Origin: a virus
Length of the DNA stretch: 64,000 nt
Direction: 5' to 3' (one strand)
Virus record (IMG/VR): IMGVR_UViG_3300046777_001387
Coordinates: 19,697-83,696 of that record
Shown here piece after piece: positions 27,981-35,892 of this stretch (positions are counted from its first letter, which is position 1; each line of letters starts with the position of its first letter). The position numbers were made by a program, and so were the translations under genes. The notes beneath the pieces are model-generated. The model searched no databases, had not been told where the DNA came from, and was given only the letters and a program-made list of their open reading frames with translations.

Positions 27981-30900
27981 ATGGCTGTAAGCATTCAAAC
28001 AATCACACAAAGCAGTTTGCCTGCAGGACCACAAGGTGTGCAGGGTCCTCAAGGACCAGCGGGAGCATCTTCTACCCCCGGTGGTAATAACACAGAACTA
28101 CAGTACAATAATAACGGTGTATTTGCCGGCGCTTCTGGTCTGACCACTACAGGGACAGAACTGAACATTGCTTCTGGCATCAAGACGCTGAATACTTCTC
28201 CGGCAATAAACGTTTCTCAAACTTGGGATAATTCTGGAAACACATTCACTGCAATCAGATTAAATGTCACTGACACTGCAAGCGCCACTGGTTCTTTGCT
28301 ATTTGATGGTAGGGTGGATAATGCCAGCGTGTTTACCGTCGACAAATCTGGTGGCGTTTATTCTTTGCTTGGAGCAATTTTAGGCAATAACAAATGGTCA
28401 TTAGCACAAGCTAGATTTGCTGGAAATGCTTCTTATTATATTGGTTGGGCAAGCACGAGCACAGTCAGTAACTCCACCACACCAGATACTCGATTGTATC
28501 GCGATGAAGCGTATACCATAGCCCAGCGAAATGCCACAAATCCTCAGAGTTTTCGAGTTTATAAAACCTTCACAGATGCAGATAATTATGAAAGAGGTTT
28601 CCTGCGTTGGAACGGTAATATTTTTGAAGTTGGTGACGAGGGAGCCGGCTCAGGTGTTTCTAGACAGCTGCGCCTAGTTGCAGCAAATGTCAGTTTCTCT
28701 ACCAATATCGAGGGCGGAAATTCCAGAACAAATCCAAACCTAATCAATTCGGCGTTCGCAATCACAAATACTGGTGCGTTTAACGCTAGCAATATGATCG
28801 GGTTGGTTAGTCGAGGTGAAAGTGCATATAATGCAGTTGGAGTTATTGGGTATGCTGCTAACTCCAGTACTTGGACATATAATACAACTGGATTAATGGG
28901 AGTCGCTGTTCGAAACTCTACAAGATCAGCGGTTGGCGTTTATGGTGCGATACAAAGCACCAATATTTTACCTGATTATGAGCACTATTCCCTATCTGCT
29001 GCTATTTTTGATAATGGTGGTATAACAGGCGCAAATATTATTGAAGGCAGAAGTTCGGGGACATCTAGATTTTTGGTTAGTGGAGTTGGTGCAGTTACTG
29101 CAAATAATGGCGCGATTACTGCTTCTACACCAGCATTAAACTTATTACAAGAATGGAATAATTCCGGCGTTGCGTTCACTGGATTAAAATTTAATGCTAT
29201 AGATACAGCAAGCGCAAGTGGTTCACTTTTATTAGACGTGCAGCTTGGTGGTACTAGCAGATTTAAGGTTTCTCGCACTGGCGGAATTGCTACTGGTAAT
29301 CCTTCTGGTTATAATCTAGATCTTGGTTTTACAAACAATAACTACATAACTGGTTTTTATCAAACTTCTAATCGTGGATCAATTGAGTTCGGTGCGGGTG
29401 CTGGTACAGATCTTGTTTGTAGAGCAGGAGCCTCAGGAGGAGGCACTGGAACATTTAAGATAACTGCTTATGGTGGAGTTACAGAAGTTGTCAATGATGG
29501 TAACCCCCAAATATTTCGCATCTATAACACTTGGACAAACTCATCAGACCAATTCGAACGTGGACATATTCGATGGAACTCTAACGTTCTGCAAATTGGA
29601 ACTGAGAAGGGTTCGGTCTCTGGAACGGCTCGACCACTAGAACTTCAAACTGATGGGATCACCAGAGCTACTATAGAAGCTGCAGGCACATTCAGAACTA
29701 ACACACAACCAGTATATGTCAACGCCACGTATAACACTGGAATTTCTTCTAGTGCTGATGGATATGTTCTCTCAATTTCTACCAGATACGGTACTCATAT
29801 CGACACTTCGCTTGGGCGTATCAATCTTTATTCCATTGTAAAATTTGGTGCTGCCAATTATTCACCCGGAATAACTGTTGCTCCATATGCGACTGGTCTA
29901 TCTACAGGCGATCCGATTTATGGTGGTCTATTAAACGCTTCTTCATCTACCTCTAGTCTATGGCTTTATGGTAAATATGGTGGAACTTATGCAGCTTCTA
30001 CTGGATACCATAATGGAACAGGAATTTCCATTTGGTGTGGTTTTGGTGCACAACCAACGGATGCTAATGCCAATGGCGGAAATGCTGGCAACTTCGATGT
30101 TTGGCTAAATGCTGGTGGAGCTGGTACAGGAACAGGTGTTTCTGGAAATCGTGGAAAGCTGCGTGTACTTAATGATTCTACTGACCTTGAAGTGTTCTCT
30201 GTTAACCAGCTCGGTAATGTTGTAATTACATCGGCTATTACTGGCGATAACGGAACTCTGACTTCTTCTTCACCAATTTTAGATTTATCACAAACATGGA
30301 ATGATGCAGGAACCGCATTCGTTGGTTTGCGATTTAATGTTGTTCGTACTGCTTATGGCGCGAGCAGCAGATTACTGTCTCTTACGGCTGATTCGGGCGA
30401 TCGCTTTTTTGTAACCAGCACAGGAGAAGCCACACTTCTTGGAACTCTGACCGCAGGAGCGTTTACAACCACAGGAACAGTTACTGCCGGAACAGTACTC
30501 GTAACTGGAAGCTCAAATTATGTTGCATTAAACGGCAGTTCATTTTTGCAGCTTTCTGATGGAACTTATCCTGCTCGAATGCAGGCTGATGGAAACGGGT
30601 ATAATGTCTCTTTGCGAAATGGAACGAATCCACACAGTTTCTTAGTATACAACACATTTGTCAACTCTACCAACTATGAGCGCGGATTCCTTAAGTGGGA
30701 CAGCAACACCTTCAAGATCGGCACTGAGAAAGGCAGCGGCGGAGGGACATCGCGTGCGCTGGAGCTGCAGACAGATGGTGTGACGCGAGCAGTGTTTTCT
30801 ACCGCACCTTCAGGCACAATTCCCATTGCTCGCTTTACTGGCAATTCTGGGGCGCATATTTCTATCGAAAATACTAGCGCCACAAGCTCTGGTAATGGTG

Positions 30901-31382
30901 CGTTTTGTTTTCTTGTCTCAAATCCCCCAAGCGGCGCAATGGCAAACGGCGATCGTATTGGTGGGTTTGTTTTCGCTGGCAATTCTGCCACCGGCGTCTC
31001 TAGAAACAGCGCGCTGATTGCTGCCTTTGCCACGCAGGCATGGAACGACACCACGCCGCAGGCGGGAGCCGAGCTTCGGTTTGAGACCACTAATAACGGT
31101 ACTATAACTAGAACGGTGAAGCTAACGTTGGGCAGCGCCGCAACCTTTGCTGACGCGGTCAACATCGCAGTCGGCACCTCTACCGGCACAAAGATTGCTA
31201 CAGCAACCTCCCAGAAGCTGGGCTTCTGGAATGCAACTCCAGTAGTTCAACCAACAACAGCAGTAACAGGAGCAGAACGTGTTGCCGGTGGTGGCGCAAC
31301 AGTAACTGCCACTGATACATTCGATGGATACACAATCGCACAAGTAGTCGCAGCACTGCGTAGTGCTGGACTATTAGCTTAA
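27981..31382 (+). CDS. Collagen-tagged modular fibre/adhesin (1133 aa)
   Basis: This gene begins with the same tag type (VSIQTITQSSLPAGPQG) and a short collagen-like stretch, then TELQYNNNGVFAGASGLTTTG as in the upstream gene. It carries three copies of the SQTW/RLNV module (starting near nt 28192, 29125 and 30268) and three of the FRVY-TF-YERG..RW.SN module (near 28516, 29497 and 30616). It ends with GFWNATPVVQPT and IAQVVAALRSAGLLA. It looks like a triplicated version of its upstream neighbour. The segment 30715-31190 has clearly more G/C-ending codons than the rest of the gene, suggesting that it was acquired separately. A receptor-binding role is inferred. Confidence 0.82.
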   Translation: MAVSIQTITQSSLPAGPQGVQGPQGPAGASSTPGGNNTELQYNNNGVFAGASGLTTTGTELNIASGIKTLNTSPAINVSQTWDNSGNTFTAIRLNVTDTASATGSLLFDGRVDNASVFTVDKSGGVYSLLGAILGNNKWSLAQARFAGNASYYIGWASTSTVSNSTTPDTRLYRDEAYTIAQRNATNPQSFRVYKTFTDADNYERGFLRWNGNIFEVGDEGAGSGVSRQLRLVAANVSFSTNIEGGNSRTNPNLINSAFAITNTGAFNASNMIGLVSRGESAYNAVGVIGYAANSSTWTYNTTGLMGVAVRNSTRSAVGVYGAIQSTNILPDYEHYSLSAAIFDNGGITGANIIEGRSSGTSRFLVSGVGAVTANNGAITASTPALNLLQEWNNSGVAFTGLKFNAIDTASASGSLLLDVQLGGTSRFKVSRTGGIATGNPSGYNLDLGFTNNNYITGFYQTSNRGSIEFGAGAGTDLVCRAGASGGGTGTFKITAYGGVTEVVNDGNPQIFRIYNTWTNSSDQFERGHIRWNSNVLQIGTEKGSVSGTARPLELQTDGITRATIEAAGTFRTNTQPVYVNATYNTGISSSADGYVLSISTRYGTHIDTSLGRINLYSIVKFGAANYSPGITVAPYATGLSTGDPIYGGLLNASSSTSSLWLYGKYGGTYAASTGYHNGTGISIWCGFGAQPTDANANGGNAGNFDVWLNAGGAGTGTGVSGNRGKLRVLNDSTDLEVFSVNQLGNVVITSAITGDNGTLTSSSPILDLSQTWNDAGTAFVGLRFNVVRTAYGASSRLLSLTADSGDRFFVTSTGEATLLGTLTAGAFTTTGTVTAGTVLVTGSSNYVALNGSSFLQLSDGTYPARMQADGNGYNVSLRNGTNPHSFLVYNTFVNSTNYERGFLKWDSNTFKIGTEKGSGGGTSRALELQTDGVTRAVFSTAPSGTIPIARFTGNSGAHISIENTSATSSGNGAFCFLVSNPPSGAMANGDRIGGFVFAGNSATGVSRNSALIAAFATQAWNDTTPQAGAELRFETTNNGTITRTVKLTLGSAATFADAVNIAVGTSTGTKIATATSQKLGFWNATPVVQPTTAVTGAERVAGGGATVTATDTFDGYTIAQVVAALRSAGLLA

Positions 31383-31392
31383 GGAGATTTTA

Positions 31393-31728
31393 ATGGCTAC
31401 GTTTAATCTAAGAATCACTGGCGTCTCGGCTTATCCAACAGTGGATAATCTAGAGAATGTTGTATTTGATATTCACTGGGCATATGAAGGAACAGACGGC
31501 ACCTTCTCAACTGCAATGTCTGGCACTACTATGGTTCCAGCCCCAAGTGCAGAAAATTTTGTTCCCTTCGATCAGCTGACAGAACAGATGGTCAAAGACT
31601 GGGTTATTGCCTTCACAGACGCCCAGACTTTCACCAATTTTGAGAATCTAATGACTGATTGGCTTGCTGCCCAGCATAATCCTCCCGTCGTGTATCCTCC
31701 ACTCCCTTGGGCGACGGCAAACACTTAA
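31393..31728 (+). CDS. Small conserved phage protein (PLPW C-terminus)
   Basis: The protein has 111 residues: MATFNLRITGVSAYP, then VVFDIHWAYEGTDGTF, FVPFDQLTEQMVKDWVIAF and a C-terminus with NPPVVYPPLPW. This order (beta sheet, central Phe-Pro-Phe with a Thr-Glu-X-X-Val-X-X-Trp helix, proline-rich end) is a recurring small protein family of aquatic phages located beside tail fibre genes. Its function is unknown to me. AAGGAG at 31381-31386 is a strong ribosome site. The gene is the last before the terminator hairpin at 31749, so it closes the transcription unit of the upstream fibres. Confidence 0.78.
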   Translation: MATFNLRITGVSAYPTVDNLENVVFDIHWAYEGTDGTFSTAMSGTTMVPAPSAENFVPFDQLTEQMVKDWVIAFTDAQTFTNFENLMTDWLAAQHNPPVVYPPLPWATANT

Positions 31729-31739
31729 TTGATCGATCG

Positions 31740-31747
31740 CATAAATA
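31740..31747 (+). promoter_or_regulatory. Late promoter box CATAAATA before the giant fibre
   Basis: T4-type late box, 48 bases before the ATG at 31795. It overlaps the upstream side of a perfect palindrome, so transcription started here would begin inside the hairpin. Confidence 0.7.
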
Positions 31748-31748
31748 A

Positions 31749-31778
31749 AGGGGGTCTGATCAGACCCCCTAGATCTTT
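31749..31778 (+). terminator. Terminator hairpin before the giant fibre
   Basis: A perfect 22-base palindrome at 31749-31770 (half AGGGGGTCTGA) is followed after AGATC by TTTT at 31775-31778. It would end the transcript from the upstream fibre genes. It is not a simple terminator because the late box lies directly before it. Confidence 0.75.
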
Positions 31779-31794
31779 TAAGAGTTAAAAAAGA

Positions 31795-34700
31795 ATGTCT
31801 ATTACCCTCGAAGATATCCTCCAAAGTAGCCTTCCCGTCGGTCCACAGGGCATTCAGGGAGCTCAAGGCAATCAAGGCGTTCAAGGTTCTCAAGGCAATC
31901 AAGGAGTTCAAGGTTCTCAAGGTCCCCAAGGCGCACAAGGTGTGCAAGGAGCCCAAGGCGTTCAGGGATCGCAGGGTGTACAAGGTTCGCAAGGAGTTCA
32001 AGGCGCACAAGGTGTGCAAGGAGCCCAAGGCTACCAAGGATTTGATGGTCTTAAGGGATGGACTTTAAAGACTTCTAATTATAACGCTTCTAGTAATGAT
32101 CGCATTATTGCGGATTCTAGCGGCGGCTCTTTTGTAATCTATCTTCCTACTACTCCTCCTGTTGGCTCATATGTTCAAATTACTGATGGAGCTAACTGGA
32201 ATCTCAATAGTGTCACGGTAAATTCTAGCGGAACAATTATCGAATCTGGTTTCGATGAGGTTATTCTAGATGCTGCCGGCATAACCACTGAGTTCATTTA
32301 TACTGGAACAAATTGGCAAGTCACCTCTACGCTAGGTGCAATGGGTTCCCAAGGATTTCAAGGCACTCAAGGAGCAACTGGTGCACAAGGCTCTCCCGGT
32401 CCTCAAGGTGCGCAAGGTCTCACGGGCGATAGATATGCCACTACCAGTTCTAGCACAAATACTATCGGAACTGGTTCTAAGACATTCACAGTAGAAACTG
32501 GACTTTCTTACACTCCTGGTCAAGCTGTAAAAGTTTATTATGATATTTCTAATTATATGGACGGCACAGTCGTCTCATATAATTCTGGGACTGGAAGTCT
32601 GGTATTAAGTATTTCGGCAGTGACCGGAACAGGAACATATAGTTCTTGGGTTGTTAATCTTTCCGCTATTACCGGCGCACAAGGTTCACAAGGTATTCAA
32701 GGCGTCACTGGTGCACAAGGCGTTCAAGGTTCTATCGGAGCACAGGGCGCACAGGGTTCTCAAGGAACACAAGGTCCCCAAGGTGCAGCAGGTGTGCAAG
32801 GCGCTCAGGGTGCATCGGGTGCACAAGGTGCTCAGGGTGCTGCTGGTACTCAAGGTGCCCAAGGTTCTGTGGGCGCACAAGGTGCTCAAGGATCAGTGGG
32901 TGCTCAGGGTGCTCAGGGTGCTGCTGGGACTCAAGGCGCACAGGGGACGACAGGAGCACAAGGAGCGCAAGGTTCTGCTGGAGTTCAGGGTGCACAAGGT
33001 GCTCAGGGTATTCAAGGCGATCAAGGCGCAGTTGGTCCACAAGGTTCTGCTGGTCCACAAGGTGTGCAAGGTTCAACTGGAGCGCAAGGTGTACAGGGAT
33101 CTGTAGGAGCTCAAGGCGCGCAAGGTTCAGAAGGTGCCCAAGGATCTGTTGGTGCGCAAGGTGTGCAAGGAACACAAGGTCCTCAAGGTGCAACAGGAGC
33201 GCAAGGTTCCGTTGGTGCTACCGGCAGTGAGGGTGCTGTCGGCGCTCAGGGTGCACAAGGTTCTGTTGGAGCACAGGGTTCTGTCGGAGCTCAAGGTGTT
33301 CAGGGATCTGTTGGAGCTCAAGGTGCGCAAGGTTCTGTTGGTGCACAGGGTGAACAAGGTGTCACCGGTGCGCAAGGTTCTGTTGGTGCACAAGGATCAG
33401 TCGGAACTCAAGGAGCACAAGGTGCTGCTGGAGCTCAAGGTTCTGTTGGTGCACAAGGATCTGTTGGAGCGCAAGGCGCACAGGGTGCTCAAGGTGCTGC
33501 TGGAGTGCAAGGCGCTCAAGGTGCAGTAGGTGCGCAAGGTACAGTTGGAACCCAAGGCGCACAGGGTGCTGTAGGTACTCAAGGATCTGCTGGAGCACAG
33601 GGTGCTCAAGGATCAGTTGGTCCACAAGGAGCGCAAGGCGCTACAGGAGCCACGGGCACTCAAGGTGCACAGGGCGCTTCTGGTGTACAAGGTGCTCAAG
33701 GATCTGTCGGAGCACAAGGTTCTGTCGGAGCACAAGGTGCAATTGGTCCGCAAGGCGCACAAGGTTCCACTGGAACAACTGGTTCTCAGGGTCCACAAGG
33801 AGCCCAAGGTGCCGCAGGTGTGCAAGGCGCTCAAGGTTCTGCCGGCGCACAGGGATCAGTAGGTGCTCAAGGCTCAGTTGGTCCGCAAGGTGCACAAGGT
33901 GCTACTGGAACAACTGGAGCACAGGGATCAGTTGGCGCGCAAGGTGCCCAAGGTGCTAATGGAGTTCAGGGCGCGCAAGGTGCTGTCGGAGTTCAGGGTG
34001 CACAGGGTGCTACTGGAACAACTGGAGCGCAGGGATCAGTTGGTCCACAAGGTGCACAGGGTTCTGTTGGAGCTTCTGGCGCACAGGGATCAGTTGGTGC
34101 TCAAGGTGCAGTAGGTGCACAAGGAGCACAAGGCGCACAAGGCGCTACCGGTGTACAAGGTGCACAGGGTTCTGTTGGAACACAAGGATCAGTCGGAGCA
34201 CAAGGATCAGTTGGTCCGCAAGGCGCTCAAGGATCTATCGGTGTACAGGGAGCACAAGGTGCTCAAGGCGCAGCTGGTGTTCAAGGCGCACAAGGCGCTA
34301 CTGGAGTTCAAGGTGCTCAAGGTGCAGTTGGTCCGCAAGGTGCACAGGGTGCTAATGGAGTTCAAGGTGCTCAAGGCTCAGTTGGTCCACAAGGCGCACA
34401 GGGCGCTGCTGGTGTTCAGGGTGCAGTAGGCACTCAAGGTGCGCAAGGTGCTTCTGGAGTTCAAGGCTCAGTCGGTCCACAAGGAGCACAGGGTGCTGCT
34501 GGAGTTCAGGGTGCTCAAGGTGCGGTGGGCGTACAAGGTGCAATTGGTCCACAAGGCGCACAAGGTGCTGCCGGAGTTCAAGGTGCACAGGGTGCTGCTG
34601 GTGTGCAGGGAGCACAAGGTGCTGCCGGTGTTCAGGGTGCTAATGGAGTTCAAGGTGCACAGGGTGCCATAGGCGTTCAAGGTGCACAAGGTGCTAATGG

Positions 34701-35883
34701 AGTGCAAGGCGCTCAAGGTGCCATAGGCGTTCAAGGTGCACAAGGTGCTGCTGGATTCCAAGGTGCCCAAGGCTCAGTCGGTCCACAAGGCGCACAAGGC
34801 GCACAAGGTGCTGGTGGAGTTCAAGGTGCGCAAGGAGCACAAGGTGCTGCTGGAGTCCAAGGTGCTCAGGGAGCACAAGGCGCTAATGGAGTTCAAGGTG
34901 CACAAGGTGCTGCTGGGATACAGGGAGCACAAGGTGCTGCTGGGGTACAAGGCGCTCAAGGAGCACAAGGTGCTGCTGGCGTACAAGGCTCAGTAGGCGC
35001 GCAAGGTGCAATTGGTCCACAAGGCGCACAAGGTGCTGGTGGAGTTCAAGGTGCGCAAGGAGCACAAGGTGCTGCTGGAGTTCAAGGTGCCCAAGGTGCT
35101 CAGGGAGCAGTAGGAGTCCAAGGCGCTCAGGGTGCTGCTGGTATACAAGGTGCTCAAGGAGCACAAGGCGCTAATGGAGTTCAAGGTGCTCAGGGAGCAC
35201 AAGGTGCTGTGGGCGTTCAAGGCGCGCAAGGTGCTGCTGGAGTCCAAGGCGCTCAGGGAGCACAGGGTGCAGTAGGTGTTCAAGGCGCGCAGGGTGCGCA
35301 AGGTGCCGCAGGTGTTCAGGGCGCTCAAGGTGCTCAAGGTGCAGTAGGTGTGCAAGGTGCTCAAGGAGCGCAGGGCGCACAAGGAGCACAGGGTGCAGTA
35401 GGTGTTCAAGGCGCTCAAGGTGCTCAAGGTGCTGCTGGCGCACAAGGACAATCTTTTGTGGGGGCTCAAGGAGCGCAGGGCGCACAAGGAGCACAAGGAG
35501 CGCAGGGTTCTGTCGGAGCACAAGGTGCCCAAGGATCTCAGGGTCCTGCAACTTTCCGAGTTAGCTCCACAACCTCTATCGCATCTCCTCTAGCATGGAA
35601 TAGTGACAACTTTGAAATGTATGCAGCAACTGCCCAAGCAGTTGCTCTGACCATTAGTGCTGATGCTGGAACGCCAACTAATGGTCGCAGAATTATCTTC
35701 AGATTCAAGGACAATGGAACTGCAAGATCTCTAAACTGGACAACTGGAACGTCCAAATCATTCAGAGCAGTTGGTGCAACTCTCCCAACCACAACTGTAG
35801 TCAATAAGACCGTATACATTGGTTGCATATATAACGCTGCAGACGACAGATGGGATGCTATTGCAGTATCGCAAGAAGCTTAA
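31795..35883 (+). CDS. Giant collagen-like fibre (1362 aa)
   Basis: The N-terminus ([18 protein letters not shown]) is the shared fibre tag. Collagen-like tract 1 runs to about residue 82. One copy of the beta module found in the protein at 20535 follows (nt 32055-32337), then a short G-X-Y linker and a beta segment. From codon 294 to about 1219 every third residue is Gly without a break, about 308 G-X-Y triplets, mostly GAQ, GVQ, GAA and GSV. The first interruption is GQSFV. The last 110 residues ([21 protein letters not shown], then [20 protein letters not shown]) form a beta cap common at the end of phage collagen-like fibres. The long tract is almost uncharged. Probably a trimeric triple-helical long fibre. 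Own late promoter at 31740. Confidence 0.88.
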   Translation: MSITLEDILQSSLPVGPQGIQGAQGNQGVQGSQGNQGVQGSQGPQGAQGVQGAQGVQGSQGVQGSQGVQGAQGVQGAQGYQGFDGLKGWTLKTSNYNASSNDRIIADSSGGSFVIYLPTTPPVGSYVQITDGANWNLNSVTVNSSGTIIESGFDEVILDAAGITTEFIYTGTNWQVTSTLGAMGSQGFQGTQGATGAQGSPGPQGAQGLTGDRYATTSSSTNTIGTGSKTFTVETGLSYTPGQAVKVYYDISNYMDGTVVSYNSGTGSLVLSISAVTGTGTYSSWVVNLSAITGAQGSQGIQGVTGAQGVQGSIGAQGAQGSQGTQGPQGAAGVQGAQGASGAQGAQGAAGTQGAQGSVGAQGAQGSVGAQGAQGAAGTQGAQGTTGAQGAQGSAGVQGAQGAQGIQGDQGAVGPQGSAGPQGVQGSTGAQGVQGSVGAQGAQGSEGAQGSVGAQGVQGTQGPQGATGAQGSVGATGSEGAVGAQGAQGSVGAQGSVGAQGVQGSVGAQGAQGSVGAQGEQGVTGAQGSVGAQGSVGTQGAQGAAGAQGSVGAQGSVGAQGAQGAQGAAGVQGAQGAVGAQGTVGTQGAQGAVGTQGSAGAQGAQGSVGPQGAQGATGATGTQGAQGASGVQGAQGSVGAQGSVGAQGAIGPQGAQGSTGTTGSQGPQGAQGAAGVQGAQGSAGAQGSVGAQGSVGPQGAQGATGTTGAQGSVGAQGAQGANGVQGAQGAVGVQGAQGATGTTGAQGSVGPQGAQGSVGASGAQGSVGAQGAVGAQGAQGAQGATGVQGAQGSVGTQGSVGAQGSVGPQGAQGSIGVQGAQGAQGAAGVQGAQGATGVQGAQGAVGPQGAQGANGVQGAQGSVGPQGAQGAAGVQGAVGTQGAQGASGVQGSVGPQGAQGAAGVQGAQGAVGVQGAIGPQGAQGAAGVQGAQGAAGVQGAQGAAGVQGANGVQGAQGAIGVQGAQGANGVQGAQGAIGVQGAQGAAGFQGAQGSVGPQGAQGAQGAGGVQGAQGAQGAAGVQGAQGAQGANGVQGAQGAAGIQGAQGAAGVQGAQGAQGAAGVQGSVGAQGAIGPQGAQGAGGVQGAQGAQGAAGVQGAQGAQGAVGVQGAQGAAGIQGAQGAQGANGVQGAQGAQGAVGVQGAQGAAGVQGAQGAQGAVGVQGAQGAQGAAGVQGAQGAQGAVGVQGAQGAQGAQGAQGAVGVQGAQGAQGAAGAQGQSFVGAQGAQGAQGAQGAQGSVGAQGAQGSQGPATFRVSSTTSIASPLAWNSDNFEMYAATAQAVALTISADAGTPTNGRRIIFRFKDNGTARSLNWTTGTSKSFRAVGATLPTTTVVNKTVYIGCIYNAADDRWDAIAVSQEA
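32055..32337 (+). repeat. Beta module copy in the giant fibre
   Basis: This copy ([11 protein letters not shown] to [15 protein letters not shown]) is more distant from the two at 21 kb but in the same order of blocks. It is likewise flanked on both sides by collagen-like triplets. Confidence 0.8.
32674..35448 (+). repeat. Giant uninterrupted collagen-like coding repeat
   Basis: The tract extends over about 308 consecutive G-X-Y codon triplets in phase. A higher-order 9-residue pattern (GxxGAQGAQ and GAAGVQGAQ) becomes more regular toward the 3' end (34,800-35,440). Only a handful of acidic residues (SEG, GDQ, GEQ) and no basic ones are seen across the tract. Confidence 0.95.
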
Positions 35884-35892
35884 TGACATAAT

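Noticed and set aside
32674-35448. Regular spaced repeat that might be taken for a CRISPR array
   Set aside because: The repeats are 9-base coding units in one frame, without unique spacers and without cas genes.
34990-35532. Long open frame on the - strand with ALCSLSTL-type peptides
   Set aside because: It mirrors the Gly-Ala-Gln repeat. It is an artefact of repetitive codons.
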